DNA from: Dyella_B sp036746095 | GTDB lineage: Bacteria > Pseudomonadota > Gammaproteobacteria > Xanthomonadales > Rhodanobacteraceae | Direction: 5' to 3' | DNA length: 45,626 nucleotides | Assembly (NCBI RefSeq): GCF_036746095.1 | Contig: NZ_DAIOEU010000037.1 | Span: 1 to 45,626 of the forward strand | In this document: positions 16,610 to 24,612 of the stretch, in pieces | How the letters are laid out: each line of letters opens with the position of its first letter | How positions within the stretch are numbered: position 1 is the first letter of the stretch | Program-made: the position numbers and the translations under genes | The notes under the pieces: model-generated | Databases searched by the model: none | Told to the model about the DNA's origin: nothing | What the model saw: the letters and a program-made list of their open reading frames with translations, nothing else

Positions 16610-17470
16610 TCAAAACCGCACCCGCAAGTACACCGACGGACCATCCATTCGCATGGCGATATCGTCGTTGTAGGTGCGATGTCCTTGATGGATATGGATA
16701 CGCGTGTAGTCGTACTCCGCACCAAAGCCAAGGTTCCGCCACGGAAACCACTCCAGGCCAAGTGCAGCATCGTAGATGTGCCCGCCCAGGTGATTGCCGT
16801 TCTTCTTTACGCCCGAGGCATTGATATACATGCGCAGATTGTTGCTGAACGCATGTCGCCATCCCAGCTGCAGCTCCGGCGCCCAGGCGCTCTGCGTGGT
16901 GGCCGTGGAGGCATAGGCGCTCGCCTGCCCGATAAACGGTCCATACACGGTTGCCTGCCCGCTGATGCCCGCATGCACGCGGTAATACGCGGCGCCGACG
17001 CCAATGCCGAACACATCGCTGCCATGTCCGAACCACCACTTGTAGGCGGCGCTGCCGAAATCGAAGTTCACCCGGCCTGTCACCGACGCCATCGCGCCAA
17101 AGATATTGCCGTCAAAGCCGACCGCCTTGTCGAGCGTCCGGGTTCGGCTTTGGTCGATCCGGTAATAGTCGAACGAAAAACCCTGGCTTTCACCCAGCAG
17201 AAAATCCAGGCGCGCCCGCGGCACCGTCTGGTGCGAAGGAAAGCCCAGATCATGCTGCAAATCGAGCTTTCCCTTCACCGCAGGATCGTTCAACCCGGCA
17301 CTTACGGTGGTATTGGTGTCTGGCTCGTAAGCGCCGAGCCAGAGACTGAAGCGATCGAGCGCCGGCGAGATGTCCGGATTGCTGTTGTCAGCAAACGCCA
17401 CGCCGGTCGCTGCGGCAAGTGCCATGGCAAGGCAGCAATGCGAAACACGAGTTGGGGCGGTACAACGCAC
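16610..17470 (-). CDS. Outer-membrane beta-barrel protein at the end of the Fap-like cluster
   Basis: The frame is open from 17488, but AAGGAG lies just before the in-frame GTG at 17470, so that GTG is chosen, giving about 286 residues. A signal peptide ends near AFA/DNSNPD. The mature protein is a run of alternating amphipathic strands ending SVYLRVRF; the terminal Phe is the BAM recognition signature. It has features of an outer-membrane barrel but I do not recognise a specific family. It lies 168 bp after the FapF-like gene on the same strand. Whether it belongs to that operon is unclear. Confidence 0.72.
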   Translation of the reverse strand: MRCTAPTRVSHCCLAMALAAATGVAFADNSNPDISPALDRFSLWLGAYEPDTNTTVSAGLNDPAVKGKLDLQHDLGFPSHQTVPRARLDFLLGESQGFSFDYYRIDQSRTRTLDKAVGFDGNIFGAMASVTGRVNFDFGSAAYKWWFGHGSDVFGIGVGAAYYRVHAGISGQATVYGPFIGQASAYASTATTQSAWAPELQLGWRHAFSNNLRMYINASGVKKNGNHLGGHIYDAALGLEWFPWRNLGFGAEYDYTRIHIHQGHRTYNDDIAMRMDGPSVYLRVRF

Positions 17471-17638
17471 GATGACACTCCTTCCCACGAGCGAACATGC
17501 CCAGAACGCGGCAGCATTCGCATGACATCAGGAGTGATCGATACTAGATACCGCCAGTGTGCAAACACCGTGCAAGGCGCGGCATTTTTTTGCGCACGCG
17601 AAACTGCGGCGTGCGCGTTCCGTAGCAGGCAGCGATGA

Positions 17639-19030
17639 TCAAAACATCATCGGCACGCGGACGATCACCGTTGCATCCGGCGTATCGCGTGTCACGCCGA
17701 CGCCCAGCGTGACATTCAAGGTTTGCTTGTCGTTGTAGCGGTACGAACCGCCAATCAGCAGCTGGCCCAGCCACACCTTGGTCGAGCCAGGCAGTTTTTG
17801 GCCGGATTCAGTGGTTCTGCCGATAAAGGTCTGGTCGTAGCCGATGCTGAGCGATGCCCTGTCGTTCAGCGCCATACCCATGCCAACGCTGACATCCCCC
17901 TCGTTGCCCATTTTCACGTTACCGAGAAATTGCTTGCCTCCCAGCAGGATGTTCTCGGAGACGTTATGCCGCTCGAGGTTGTACAGGTAACTGAAGTTGC
18001 CGAAGAACACCACCGGATCGGATGGCAGCAGCCAGGTCAGGCCTGGTTGCAACGTGTAGAAACCCGTGCCGGTCGGCTGCTGCACCGGCAAGCCGGTGCC
18101 GGTGAGATTCTGCACGCAACGCGTTACGCAATCGGTCACCACTTCGAAGGGATCCTTGCCGGTGCGCGACTTGAAGCGGAACCAGCCGATGTAATACGCC
18201 TTGTCCGCGCCACCATTGTTGATTTGGTAGCGCAACGTTGCCTCGATATCGCCAAGCCCTTTGCCGCTGGAACCGAACACGTTGTTCTCGGCCGAACCGG
18301 TCAGCACTTCGCGGCTCACCGTATCGGTATGCGTATCCACATAAGGAATACGCACTTCCAGTTCCATGCGATTGGTAATGCCATAGCGCCCCGTGAGAAT
18401 CGCCGTCTGCGTCGTGCTGCGTACCTGGCGCACATCGATCAGGCCAATCAGGATGGCGGGAATGATGGTGTACCCAACCAATGCCACGCGATCGGCAGTG
18501 GAATAACCGAACTGATACGTCGGCTCCACCACGATCTTGCCGCGCGGCGTCAGCACGCCCGGTTGCTGGAAGATCGGCGCGACTTCCGGCGGGCGCGAGT
18601 TTTCTGCCGGGGCCTGGCCGACGGGTGCGGCGGGCGCGCCTTGTTGCGCCGCCTGCACATCAACGGCTGCATCCGGCGATGGCATCGGCAATGCCGCGGC
18701 ACCCGATCCACCGGCAGCGATATTGCCGCCACGTTGGCGTGACAGCACGTCCATACCAACGGCATGGCGCAAGGACCGGTAATCGGCTTCTTGCTGCGCA
18801 AGCTGGCGTTGCAGCGCGTCGATCTGCGCGTGCATGGCCTGGATGCGGGCGTCCTGTTCCGCAAGCCGCTGGCGAATGGCTGGAGAGGAGGTGTCGTCCG
18901 CACTGGCCGCCGCATTCGATGCATCCTGCGATACCACCGCTCCGCTGAAAGCCATCAGGCTGGCGCAGCCGCCGGCATAAAGCCATGGCTTGAGGACATG
19001 CCTGGTTTTCCGATCCGTCCTGTTCTTCAT
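17639..19030 (-). CDS. fapF: FapF-like outer-membrane amyloid secretion channel
   Basis: The product is 463 residues. The ATG at 19030 is chosen for the GGGGGAAC ribosome site. After a signal peptide (about 1-34) comes a coiled coil at about residues 50-85 (IRQRLAEQDARIQAMHAQID...). A low-complexity Ala/Pro linker follows, then a beta-barrel of about 300 residues ending VIVRVPMMF. The order signal, periplasmic coiled coil, linker, barrel is that of FapF, the trimeric channel that exports Fap amyloid subunits in Pseudomonas. A C39-type FapD homologue and low-complexity secreted proteins lie directly upstream in the same operon. Such proteins are often labelled simply transporter. The call rests on architecture and context. 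Confidence 0.68.
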   Translation of the reverse strand: MKNRTDRKTRHVLKPWLYAGGCASLMAFSGAVVSQDASNAAASADDTSSPAIRQRLAEQDARIQAMHAQIDALQRQLAQQEADYRSLRHAVGMDVLSRQRGGNIAAGGSGAAALPMPSPDAAVDVQAAQQGAPAAPVGQAPAENSRPPEVAPIFQQPGVLTPRGKIVVEPTYQFGYSTADRVALVGYTIIPAILIGLIDVRQVRSTTQTAILTGRYGITNRMELEVRIPYVDTHTDTVSREVLTGSAENNVFGSSGKGLGDIEATLRYQINNGGADKAYYIGWFRFKSRTGKDPFEVVTDCVTRCVQNLTGTGLPVQQPTGTGFYTLQPGLTWLLPSDPVVFFGNFSYLYNLERHNVSENILLGGKQFLGNVKMGNEGDVSVGMGMALNDRASLSIGYDQTFIGRTTESGQKLPGSTKVWLGQLLIGGSYRYNDKQTLNVTLGVGVTRDTPDATVIVRVPMMF

Positions 19031-19063
19031 GTTGTTCCCCCGGCGGATCTGCATCCGCTCGCA

Positions 19064-19774
19064 TCAATGCGACAACGCCTGCAACTGTTGTGCGGTTTGC
19101 ATGCTCTGCTGCAGCCCCTGGTTACGCATCGCGTCAAGCGCATTCACCGCCACGTTCAACGTAGTAAGGCTGCGAATAAGCTGATTGTTCACCGTGTTCT
19201 GGATCACCGTCGCCGCACTGGCTTGCGTGGTGGAAGCTGGAATGATGGTGCTGGTGACCATTGGCGTGTTCTGCAACGCACCCGCCCCACTGGTTTGCGT
19301 TGACGACGCACTACCGGCGCTGGCCGAGCCGACGTTGCCCACGGCACTGCTCGCTGCACCTGGTGCCAGCGCTTGCGTGACGGTCTGCGTCACCGTTTGC
19401 GCGACGGAAGCCGTGCCCGCCTGAGTCGTCATGGAGGGCGTGAACGTATTGCCAGAACCGACCTGCACGTCGATCGTGCCGAGGGCTTCGGCCAGTGATG
19501 TCGCCTGTTGTGCGGTGATATGCGCGATGTCAGGAATCGACACGTTGAGATAGGTGACGAGATTGCCGTCGACGTATACCGCTCGCTGGATGCCGAACGA
19601 TACCTCCAGGCCATCGCCCAGATCGAAGCCACCGCGGATGGCGGCAAGGCTTTGCGTCGAAATCGGCAGGCCGAAGCCAACTGCCGGCGCGCGAGCCTGG
19701 GCATGCACCACACCGGCGCTTCCTGCCAAAACCAGCAAGCTCATCACGCGCAACGAGAGACCGGAACGTTTCAT
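19064..19774 (-). CDS. Secreted Fap-cluster protein with double-glycine motif (FapE-like position)
   Basis: The product is 236 residues, with a signal peptide to about residue 25 (VHA/QARAP). A short conserved-looking segment follows, SLAAIRGGFDLGDGLEVSFG (42-61), with a Gly-Gly at 48-49 inside an L-x-x-I-x-GG pattern like bacteriocin leaders. A Thr/Ser/Ala-rich low-complexity middle (about 110-185) follows. The tail IQNTVNNQLIRSLTTLNVAVN resembles tails of the two other cluster proteins. It lies between the fapD-like and fapF-like genes with short gaps of 9 and 33 bp. A role as minor subunit or export factor is inferred. GAGGTG precedes the ATG. Confidence 0.6.
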   Translation of the reverse strand: MKRSGLSLRVMSLLVLAGSAGVVHAQARAPAVGFGLPISTQSLAAIRGGFDLGDGLEVSFGIQRAVYVDGNLVTYLNVSIPDIAHITAQQATSLAEALGTIDVQVGSGNTFTPSMTTQAGTASVAQTVTQTVTQALAPGAASSAVGNVGSASAGSASSTQTSGAGALQNTPMVTSTIIPASTTQASAATVIQNTVNNQLIRSLTTLNVAVNALDAMRNQGLQQSMQTAQQLQALSH

Positions 19775-19783
19775 AAGGTCACC

Positions 19784-20473
19784 TCATATGTCGCCAGGTC
19801 CGTATTTGGGCATGGTGATCGTGTCCAGCCCGCGCCGGTCGACACCTAGCCCTAACGGGGCGAGCGGCGCATGGCGCCAGTCACTATCAGCGTTGAAGTG
19901 CGCCAGGTCGCGCCGGTTGTGGATGACGAATACCAACCCGTTTTTCCACAGCTGGTCGAAACGATCCTCAGGAATCGCGCGCGTACCGCGGGCGGGATCG
20001 CCGACCAGTACACGCCCATAGCGCACGCCCTTGATCACCACGAAATGGTGATAGCCCCGTTCTTCGATCAGCACGATCGCTGGCAGGTTGGCTTGTTGCA
20101 ATTGCTGCAAGCTGGCGTGGAAGCCATCGGCTTGGAAACCGATGCTTTCCAGGTAAAGCTTGATATCCAGCAGCGAGAAGCCTTCCTTGTTGATCTTCCT
20201 GCGGTCGCCGTGCACATACATCTGCTCGAATACGATCTGCTCGTTGACCGGATAGTTGTATTGGTAGGTCAACAACGTTGCCACGGCAGCCGAGCCGCAA
20301 CTGAAGTCGTATCTCTGATGAATCGTGTTGCGATACTTCGCTTCCTTCAGCGTGGTGATGTGCAGCCGATAGGTCTGCCCGGCGTTGTCGTTGAGTGCCA
20401 TGTTGCCTGCATGCAGCACGGGCGCTGCAGCGAGCGCAACGAACATGACGGACGCTGGCAGCATGCGCTTCAT
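19784..20473 (-). CDS. fapD: C39-family papain-like peptidase, FapD-like
   Basis: The product is 229 residues with a signal peptide to about residue 22, so it acts in the periplasm. The C39 catalytic set is complete: Q53 and C59 in HQRYDFSCGSAAVATLL, a His at 142-143 (GYHHFVVIKG) and D159 in VGDPARG. C39 domains usually cut after Gly-Gly in peptide exporters. Stand-alone periplasmic versions next to an FapF-type channel are FapD, required for amyloid export in Pseudomonas. Its ATG overlaps the stop of the upstream gene by four bases (ATGA), indicating translational coupling. The protein at 19064-19774 carries a Gly-Gly that could be a substrate site. Confidence 0.78.
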   Translation of the reverse strand: MKRMLPASVMFVALAAAPVLHAGNMALNDNAGQTYRLHITTLKEAKYRNTIHQRYDFSCGSAAVATLLTYQYNYPVNEQIVFEQMYVHGDRRKINKEGFSLLDIKLYLESIGFQADGFHASLQQLQQANLPAIVLIEERGYHHFVVIKGVRYGRVLVGDPARGTRAIPEDRFDQLWKNGLVFVIHNRRDLAHFNADSDWRHAPLAPLGLGVDRRGLDTITMPKYGPGDI

Positions 20474-20841
20474 GGTTTCAACTGCACATTGACGATCACG
20501 CCGGTCTGGATCAGCACGTTGTTGCCGGTGTTTTGCACCACCGACGGCAGGCCGGAGGCGCCATCCAGCGAATTGCCGCTGATCGAATTGGCGCCGGTGG
20601 TCAAATCTGAAGCGGTATTGCCGGTTACCGCGCCGGTGATGGTTTGATTGTTCTGCACCAGACTGCCGCCGCTGTAATGCTGCAACGTGCTGGCAGTGAC
20701 CGCTTGACCGAAACCATCCACCAGCGCTGGTGCGCTGGAAACATGCCGGGCGCCCGGCACATTGGCCGGCGGATCAGCCGCAAACGCTCCTCCCGTCGTG
20801 CACAACAGCGCCAGCCCTATTACGGGTGTTACACGAGCCAT
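20470..20841 (-). CDS. Small secreted amyloid-like subunit of the Fap cluster
   Basis: The product is 123 residues from the ATG at 20841, preceded by GGAGTAAG. A signal peptide ends near residue 21 (GAFA/ADPP). The mature part is rich in Asn, Gln, Ser, Thr and Gly with few charges: QNNQTITGAVTGNTASDL, then NSISGNS. It ends in QNTGNNVLIQTGVIVNVQL. This Q-N-x-G-x-x-x-L-I-Q-x-G-V ending recurs in the next larger protein. Composition and position suggest a minor amyloid or nucleator (FapB-like). Sequence identity to Pseudomonas FapB cannot be judged by eye. Confidence 0.6.
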   Translation of the reverse strand: MARVTPVIGLALLCTTGGAFAADPPANVPGARHVSSAPALVDGFGQAVTASTLQHYSGGSLVQNNQTITGAVTGNTASDLTTGANSISGNSLDGASGLPSVVQNTGNNVLIQTGVIVNVQLKP

Positions 20842-20947
20842 GGCACTTACTCCGTTGGTGTTTGGCGCATCGCCTACGACCACGTTCCCGCAGGCATAAA
20901 CGACATGGCGGAGCGTTACCTGCCCCGCCATGCCGGTCAGTCGTACC

Positions 20948-21910
20948 TCAATGGCCGCCTACGGCCAGATTGGCCTGCACCGTCACGCCCTGCTGGATCA
21001 GCGCTGCTGCACCGCTGTTCTGCGCAATGGTCGTGATGCCTGCTGCTGCTGCGGCGGTACTGGTCATGCTATTGGCCATGTCGAAGGTGCCGGCATCTGC
21101 CGCCGTACTGCCACCATTGCCGCCATTGCCACCCGACGCGCCGCTGCCTGCGCCGCCCATGCTGGAGCCACCGTCACCGCCGCCTGCACCGTTACCGCCA
21201 GCGCTCGCCACCATGCCGCTGGTGCCGCCGGTCGATGAGCTGCTGCCGCTCGTGCCCGTTGCTGCACCGGCCGTATTCGAACCGCCCGTCGAAGTGCCGC
21301 TGCCCCCCGACGCATCGCCGCCCCTGCGACTGCCGTTGTCGCTGGCATCGCCGCCATCGCTGTGCGCACCTGCGCCCACGGCAGCACTGACGCCCAATGC
21401 ATCACCACTGCTGGAGCCTGACCCGCCCGCGTGGCCGCTATGCGCGTAGGAATCGCCGCCGGATCCACCGCTGCCACCCTTGCCACTGTAGCTATTGCCA
21501 CCCCAGCCGCTTCCGCCTTTACCGCCACTTCCACCGTTCGCGCTGCCCTTATCGGTCGCTACATTGCCGATGCCCCATACCGAGACGTCGGAAACCGCGC
21601 CGTTCAAGGTGGTATTGGCCACAGCGATGCTCTTATTGAAAGCGTCGTTGACCGATGAATAAGCAGTGCCACCGTTGTTGGCTGCGGAGGTGCCCATGCC
21701 ATCGCTGTTGACATCGCCACTGTTGTCGCGGTCGTCACCGCTGGTGGTGACGGTCTTGGTATGCATGCTGTTGTTGGTATTGGAGTGCGTGCTGTTGTCG
21801 TTGTTCTGGTTGGAGTTGTCGTTGAACGAGTTGTGGTTGTGCTGGGCCATGGCCGGGAGAGCAAGTCCCAAGCCAAGCGTCAATGCCGTGAAAAGAAGAG
21901 TCTTGCGCAT
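20948..21910 (-). CDS. Glycine/serine-rich secreted protein, candidate major amyloid subunit (FapC-like)
   Basis: The product is 320 residues with a signal peptide to about residue 22 (AMA/QHNH). It has an Asn/His/Ser-rich N-terminal stretch (23-60), a short more ordered segment with SIAVANTTLNGAVSDVSVWG (about 93-112), and a long Gly/Ser/Ala tract (about 118-285) almost without hydrophobic residues. It ends with IAQNSGAAALIQQGVTVQAN, which mirrors the tail of the 123-residue neighbour. It is first in the operon, has the strongest ribosome site (GGGAGGAA), and lies 65 bp after a sigma-54-type promoter, all consistent with a major structural protein. The alternative is a glycine-rich surface protein exported by the same channel. 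Confidence 0.6.
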   Translation of the reverse strand: MRKTLLFTALTLGLGLALPAMAQHNHNSFNDNSNQNNDNSTHSNTNNSMHTKTVTTSGDDRDNSGDVNSDGMGTSAANNGGTAYSSVNDAFNKSIAVANTTLNGAVSDVSVWGIGNVATDKGSANGGSGGKGGSGWGGNSYSGKGGSGGSGGDSYAHSGHAGGSGSSSGDALGVSAAVGAGAHSDGGDASDNGSRRGGDASGGSGTSTGGSNTAGAATGTSGSSSSTGGTSGMVASAGGNGAGGGDGGSSMGGAGSGASGGNGGNGGSTAADAGTFDMANSMTSTAAAAAGITTIAQNSGAAALIQQGVTVQANLAVGGH

Positions 21911-21975
21911 AAATATTCCTCCCGGAACGGATGCGATTGCCCCCTGCTTTTTTTGCTGTCACAGCGCTTAGGTAT

Positions 21976-21991
21976 GGCAAACCGCATGCCA
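21976..21991 (-). promoter_or_regulatory. Candidate sigma-54 promoter of the Fap-like operon
   Basis: The minus strand reads TGGCATGCGGTTTGCC, with GG and GC separated by exactly ten bases (consensus TGGCACG-N4-TTGCW; two mismatches). It sits about 65 bases before the first gene. The rest of the 377-bp space to prpC (21911-22287) holds no convincing gene, only A/T-rich sequence, the terminator at 22239-22268 and the short palindrome ACCTGGCCAGGT (22191-22202). Confidence 0.5.
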
Positions 21992-22238
21992 CGCACGAAG
22001 ATTCGCACGAGCTTACGGAGCCTTTATAAAAATCAATGCATTGCGCAGGCATTGAAGCGGCACGAAAAAATGGCGCAACGCTTGCTAGGTGCTACATGCG
22101 TGCAACAGTAGCGTCACAATCGCTTTCGCACAGGCATCTCATACGAAAATATGTGCCATCAAAACAACGTATTGCCATGCATCGACATCCACCTGGCCAG
22201 GTGTATCGGCCATGCAACAGTCCCGTCGATGCAAGCAA

Positions 22239-22268
22239 CAAAAAAAGGGGCAAAACGCCCCTTTTTTT
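22239..22268 (-). terminator. Intrinsic terminator after prpC
   Basis: AAAAAAGGGGC AAAA CGCCCCTTTTTTT: a GC stem flanked by A- and T-tracts on both sides, so it can stop transcription in either direction. It lies 20 bases beyond the prpC stop. Confidence 0.9.
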
Positions 22269-22287
22269 GATAGCCGCGACAATCAAC

Positions 22288-23439
22288 TCAACGCTTTTCG
22301 ATCGGCGTATACGTGCGGTCTTCCGGCCCGGTGTAATTAGCGCTAGGACGGATGATCTTGCCATCCTGGCGCTGCTCGATGACGTGCGCGCTCCAGCCGG
22401 ACGTGCGCGCAATCACGAACAGCGGCGTGAACATGGCGGTGGGAACGCCCATCATGTGGTAGGCGCTGGCCGAGTACCAGTCGAGATTCGGGAACATCTT
22501 CTTCAGTTCCCACATCAGCTTTTCGATGCGCTCGGATACTTCGAACAAGATCGGGTTGCCACCTTCCGTGCAAAGCTTGCGCGAAATTTCCTTGATGATT
22601 TCGTTGCGCGGATCGGAGACGGTGTAAACCGGATGGCCGAAGCCGATGATGATTTCCTTGCGCTCCACGCGTGCACGGATATCGGTTTCTGCATCGTTCG
22701 CATTGCGATACCTGGCAATGATGTCCATGGCCACTTCATTCGCGCCGCCATGCTTCGGCCCGCGCAGCGCGCCGATCGCGCCGGTAATGGCCGAATACAT
22801 GTCCGAACCGGTACCGGCGATCACGCGCGCGGTAAAGGTGGATGCATTGAACTCGTGCTCGGCATACAGCACCAGCGAGCGATCCAGCGACTGCGCATGC
22901 AGCTCGCTCGGCTTCTTGCCGTGCAACAGGTGCAGGAAGTGCGCGGCAACCGTTTCGTCTTCGGTTTCGGTTTCGATGCGCTTGCCGTTATGGCTGAAGT
23001 GATACCAGTACAGCAGCATGGAGCCGAAGCTGGCCATCAGGCGGTCGGCGATGTCGCGCGCGCCGGTCAGATTGTGGTCTTCCTTTTCCGGCAGCACGGT
23101 GCCCAGCACGGAGCATCCGGTACGCATCACGTCCATCGGGTGCGTGGCGGCGGGCAATAGCTCCAGTGCGCTCTTCACCGGCGCCGGCAGGCCGCGCAGG
23201 CGCTTCAATTTGGCCTTGTAGGCATTCAATTCGGCCCAGTTCGGCAGCACACCATGCACCAGCAGATAAGCCACTTCTTCAAAGCAGCCCTTGGCCGCCA
23301 GGTCATGAATGTCGTAGCCGCGATAATGCAGGTCATTGCCGCTGCGGCCGACCGTGCACAGCGCGGTATTGCCTGCCGCCACGCCGGACAGGGCAACGGA
23401 TTTCTTCGGCTTGGGGGCAGTTGCGGATTGCTCGCTCAT
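22288..23439 (-). CDS. prpC: 2-methylcitrate synthase
   Basis: The product is 383 residues from the ATG at 23439 (TGGAG ribosome site); the in-frame upstream extension lacks family similarity. It has the citrate synthase fold with the catalytic set in LRGPKHGGAN (His), GFGHPVYTVSDPR (His) and NLDWYSASAYHMMG (Asp), plus AEHEFNAS. The short length and the sequences RGYDIHDLA and IIRPSANYTGP are typical of PrpC rather than housekeeping GltA. It condenses propionyl-CoA with oxaloacetate to 2-methylcitrate. It is second in a prpB-prpC operon, 60 bp after prpB, and ends at a strong terminator. Confidence 0.93.
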   Translation of the reverse strand: MSEQSATAPKPKKSVALSGVAAGNTALCTVGRSGNDLHYRGYDIHDLAAKGCFEEVAYLLVHGVLPNWAELNAYKAKLKRLRGLPAPVKSALELLPAATHPMDVMRTGCSVLGTVLPEKEDHNLTGARDIADRLMASFGSMLLYWYHFSHNGKRIETETEDETVAAHFLHLLHGKKPSELHAQSLDRSLVLYAEHEFNASTFTARVIAGTGSDMYSAITGAIGALRGPKHGGANEVAMDIIARYRNANDAETDIRARVERKEIIIGFGHPVYTVSDPRNEIIKEISRKLCTEGGNPILFEVSERIEKLMWELKKMFPNLDWYSASAYHMMGVPTAMFTPLFVIARTSGWSAHVIEQRQDGKIIRPSANYTGPEDRTYTPIEKR

Positions 23440-23499
23440 TGGTAGTGCTCCAGGGTGCGAAACATGGATCACAGCCGTTGGGAAAACGGCTGCGGGAAA

Positions 23500-24387
23500 T
23501 TACTTCTTGCCGGCGAATAGCGCGTCGAGCTTCTTCTCGAAGTCGTGGTAGCCGATGCGGTCGTACAACTCCTCGCGCGTCTGCATCATGTCGACCACGT
23601 TGCGTTGGTGGCCATCGCGGCGGATGGCTTGATAGACCGTTTCGGCAGCCTTGTTCATGGCACGGAATGCCGACAACGGATACAGGACGATGCCCACGCC
23701 GGCACTGCGCAGTTCGTCGACACTGAACAACGGCGTGCTGCCGAATTCGGTGATGTTGGCGAGCACCGGCACTTTCACTGCATCAACAAAACGCTGATAG
23801 GTAGGCAGATCGTACGCGGCCTCGGCGAAGATGCCGTCCGCACCTGCTTCCACGCAGGCCAGCGCGCGCTCGATGGCGGCATCCACGCCTTCCACCGCAA
23901 TCGCATCGGTACGCGCAATCAGAAAGAAGTTGGCATCGGTCTTGGCATCCGCTGCTGCTTTCACGCGATCGGCCATTTCACCGGCCGGCACGATTTCCTT
24001 GCCAGGACGATGGCCACAACGCTTGGCGCCTACCTGGTCTTCGATATGGCAAGCCGCCGCGCCGAACTTGATCAGGCTTTTCACGGTGCGCGCGATGTTG
24101 AAGGCGCTGGGACCAAAGCCGGTATCGATATCCACCATCAGCGGCAGATCGCAGACGTCGGTGATCCGACGCACGTCGGTGAGCACGTCATCCAGCGTAT
24201 TGATGCCCAGATCCGGCATGCCCAGCGAACCTGCCGCCACACCGCCGCCGGACAGATAGATGGCGCGATACCCCGCCCGCTTGGCGAGCAAGGCATGATT
24301 GGCGTTGATGGCGCCGATCACCTGCAGGGGCTTTTCGGCGGCAAGCGCGGCGCGAAAGCGGCTGCCGGCAGAATCGAGCTGGGTCAT
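23500..24387 (-). CDS. prpB: Methylisocitrate lyase
   Basis: The product is 295 residues; the ATG at 24387 is supported by GGAGAAACGC upstream. It is a PEP mutase/isocitrate lyase superfamily barrel. LYLSGGGVAAGSLGMPDLG-type sequence lies near residue 45, MVDIDTGFG binds the metal, and GAKRCGHRPGKE carries the catalytic Cys. It cleaves 2-methylisocitrate to pyruvate and succinate, the last step of the methylcitrate cycle. It is first gene of prpBC and divergent from the HTH-citrate synthase at 24611, sharing a 223-bp regulatory space. Confidence 0.95.
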   Translation of the reverse strand: MTQLDSAGSRFRAALAAEKPLQVIGAINANHALLAKRAGYRAIYLSGGGVAAGSLGMPDLGINTLDDVLTDVRRITDVCDLPLMVDIDTGFGPSAFNIARTVKSLIKFGAAACHIEDQVGAKRCGHRPGKEIVPAGEMADRVKAAADAKTDANFFLIARTDAIAVEGVDAAIERALACVEAGADGIFAEAAYDLPTYQRFVDAVKVPVLANITEFGSTPLFSVDELRSAGVGIVLYPLSAFRAMNKAAETVYQAIRRDGHQRNVVDMMQTREELYDRIGYHDFEKKLDALFAGKK

Positions 24388-24579
24388 TGCGTTTCTCCGA
24401 AACGGGAAATTGTATGCGATGTATCCGGGCGGCCATGTCGCGGCGCAGTAAGCATCTGCGGGGCTGCTGTATATCGAAGTGGCATGGCACATTGAGACGC
24501 CCATGCACGATCGACCGATGCGAAAGGAATCCTGGACGCACTGACGAACGCGATGGACGTCACTCTGTCACGGCAAAAT

Positions 24580-24612
24580 ATATTGATCAATCTTGATTGA
24601 TAGGATCAATAT
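24580..24612. promoter_or_regulatory. Inverted-repeat operator candidate over the HTH-citrate synthase start
   Basis: ATATTGATC (24580-24588) and GATCAATAT (24604-24612) form a perfect 9-bp inverted repeat around a 15-base centre that itself holds further TTGAT/ATCAA half sites. It overlaps a possible -10 box (TATATT, 24579-24584) at one end and the ATG at the other, so a bound protein would block transcription start. Autoregulation, possibly with control of divergent prpBC, is inferred. Confidence 0.6.
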
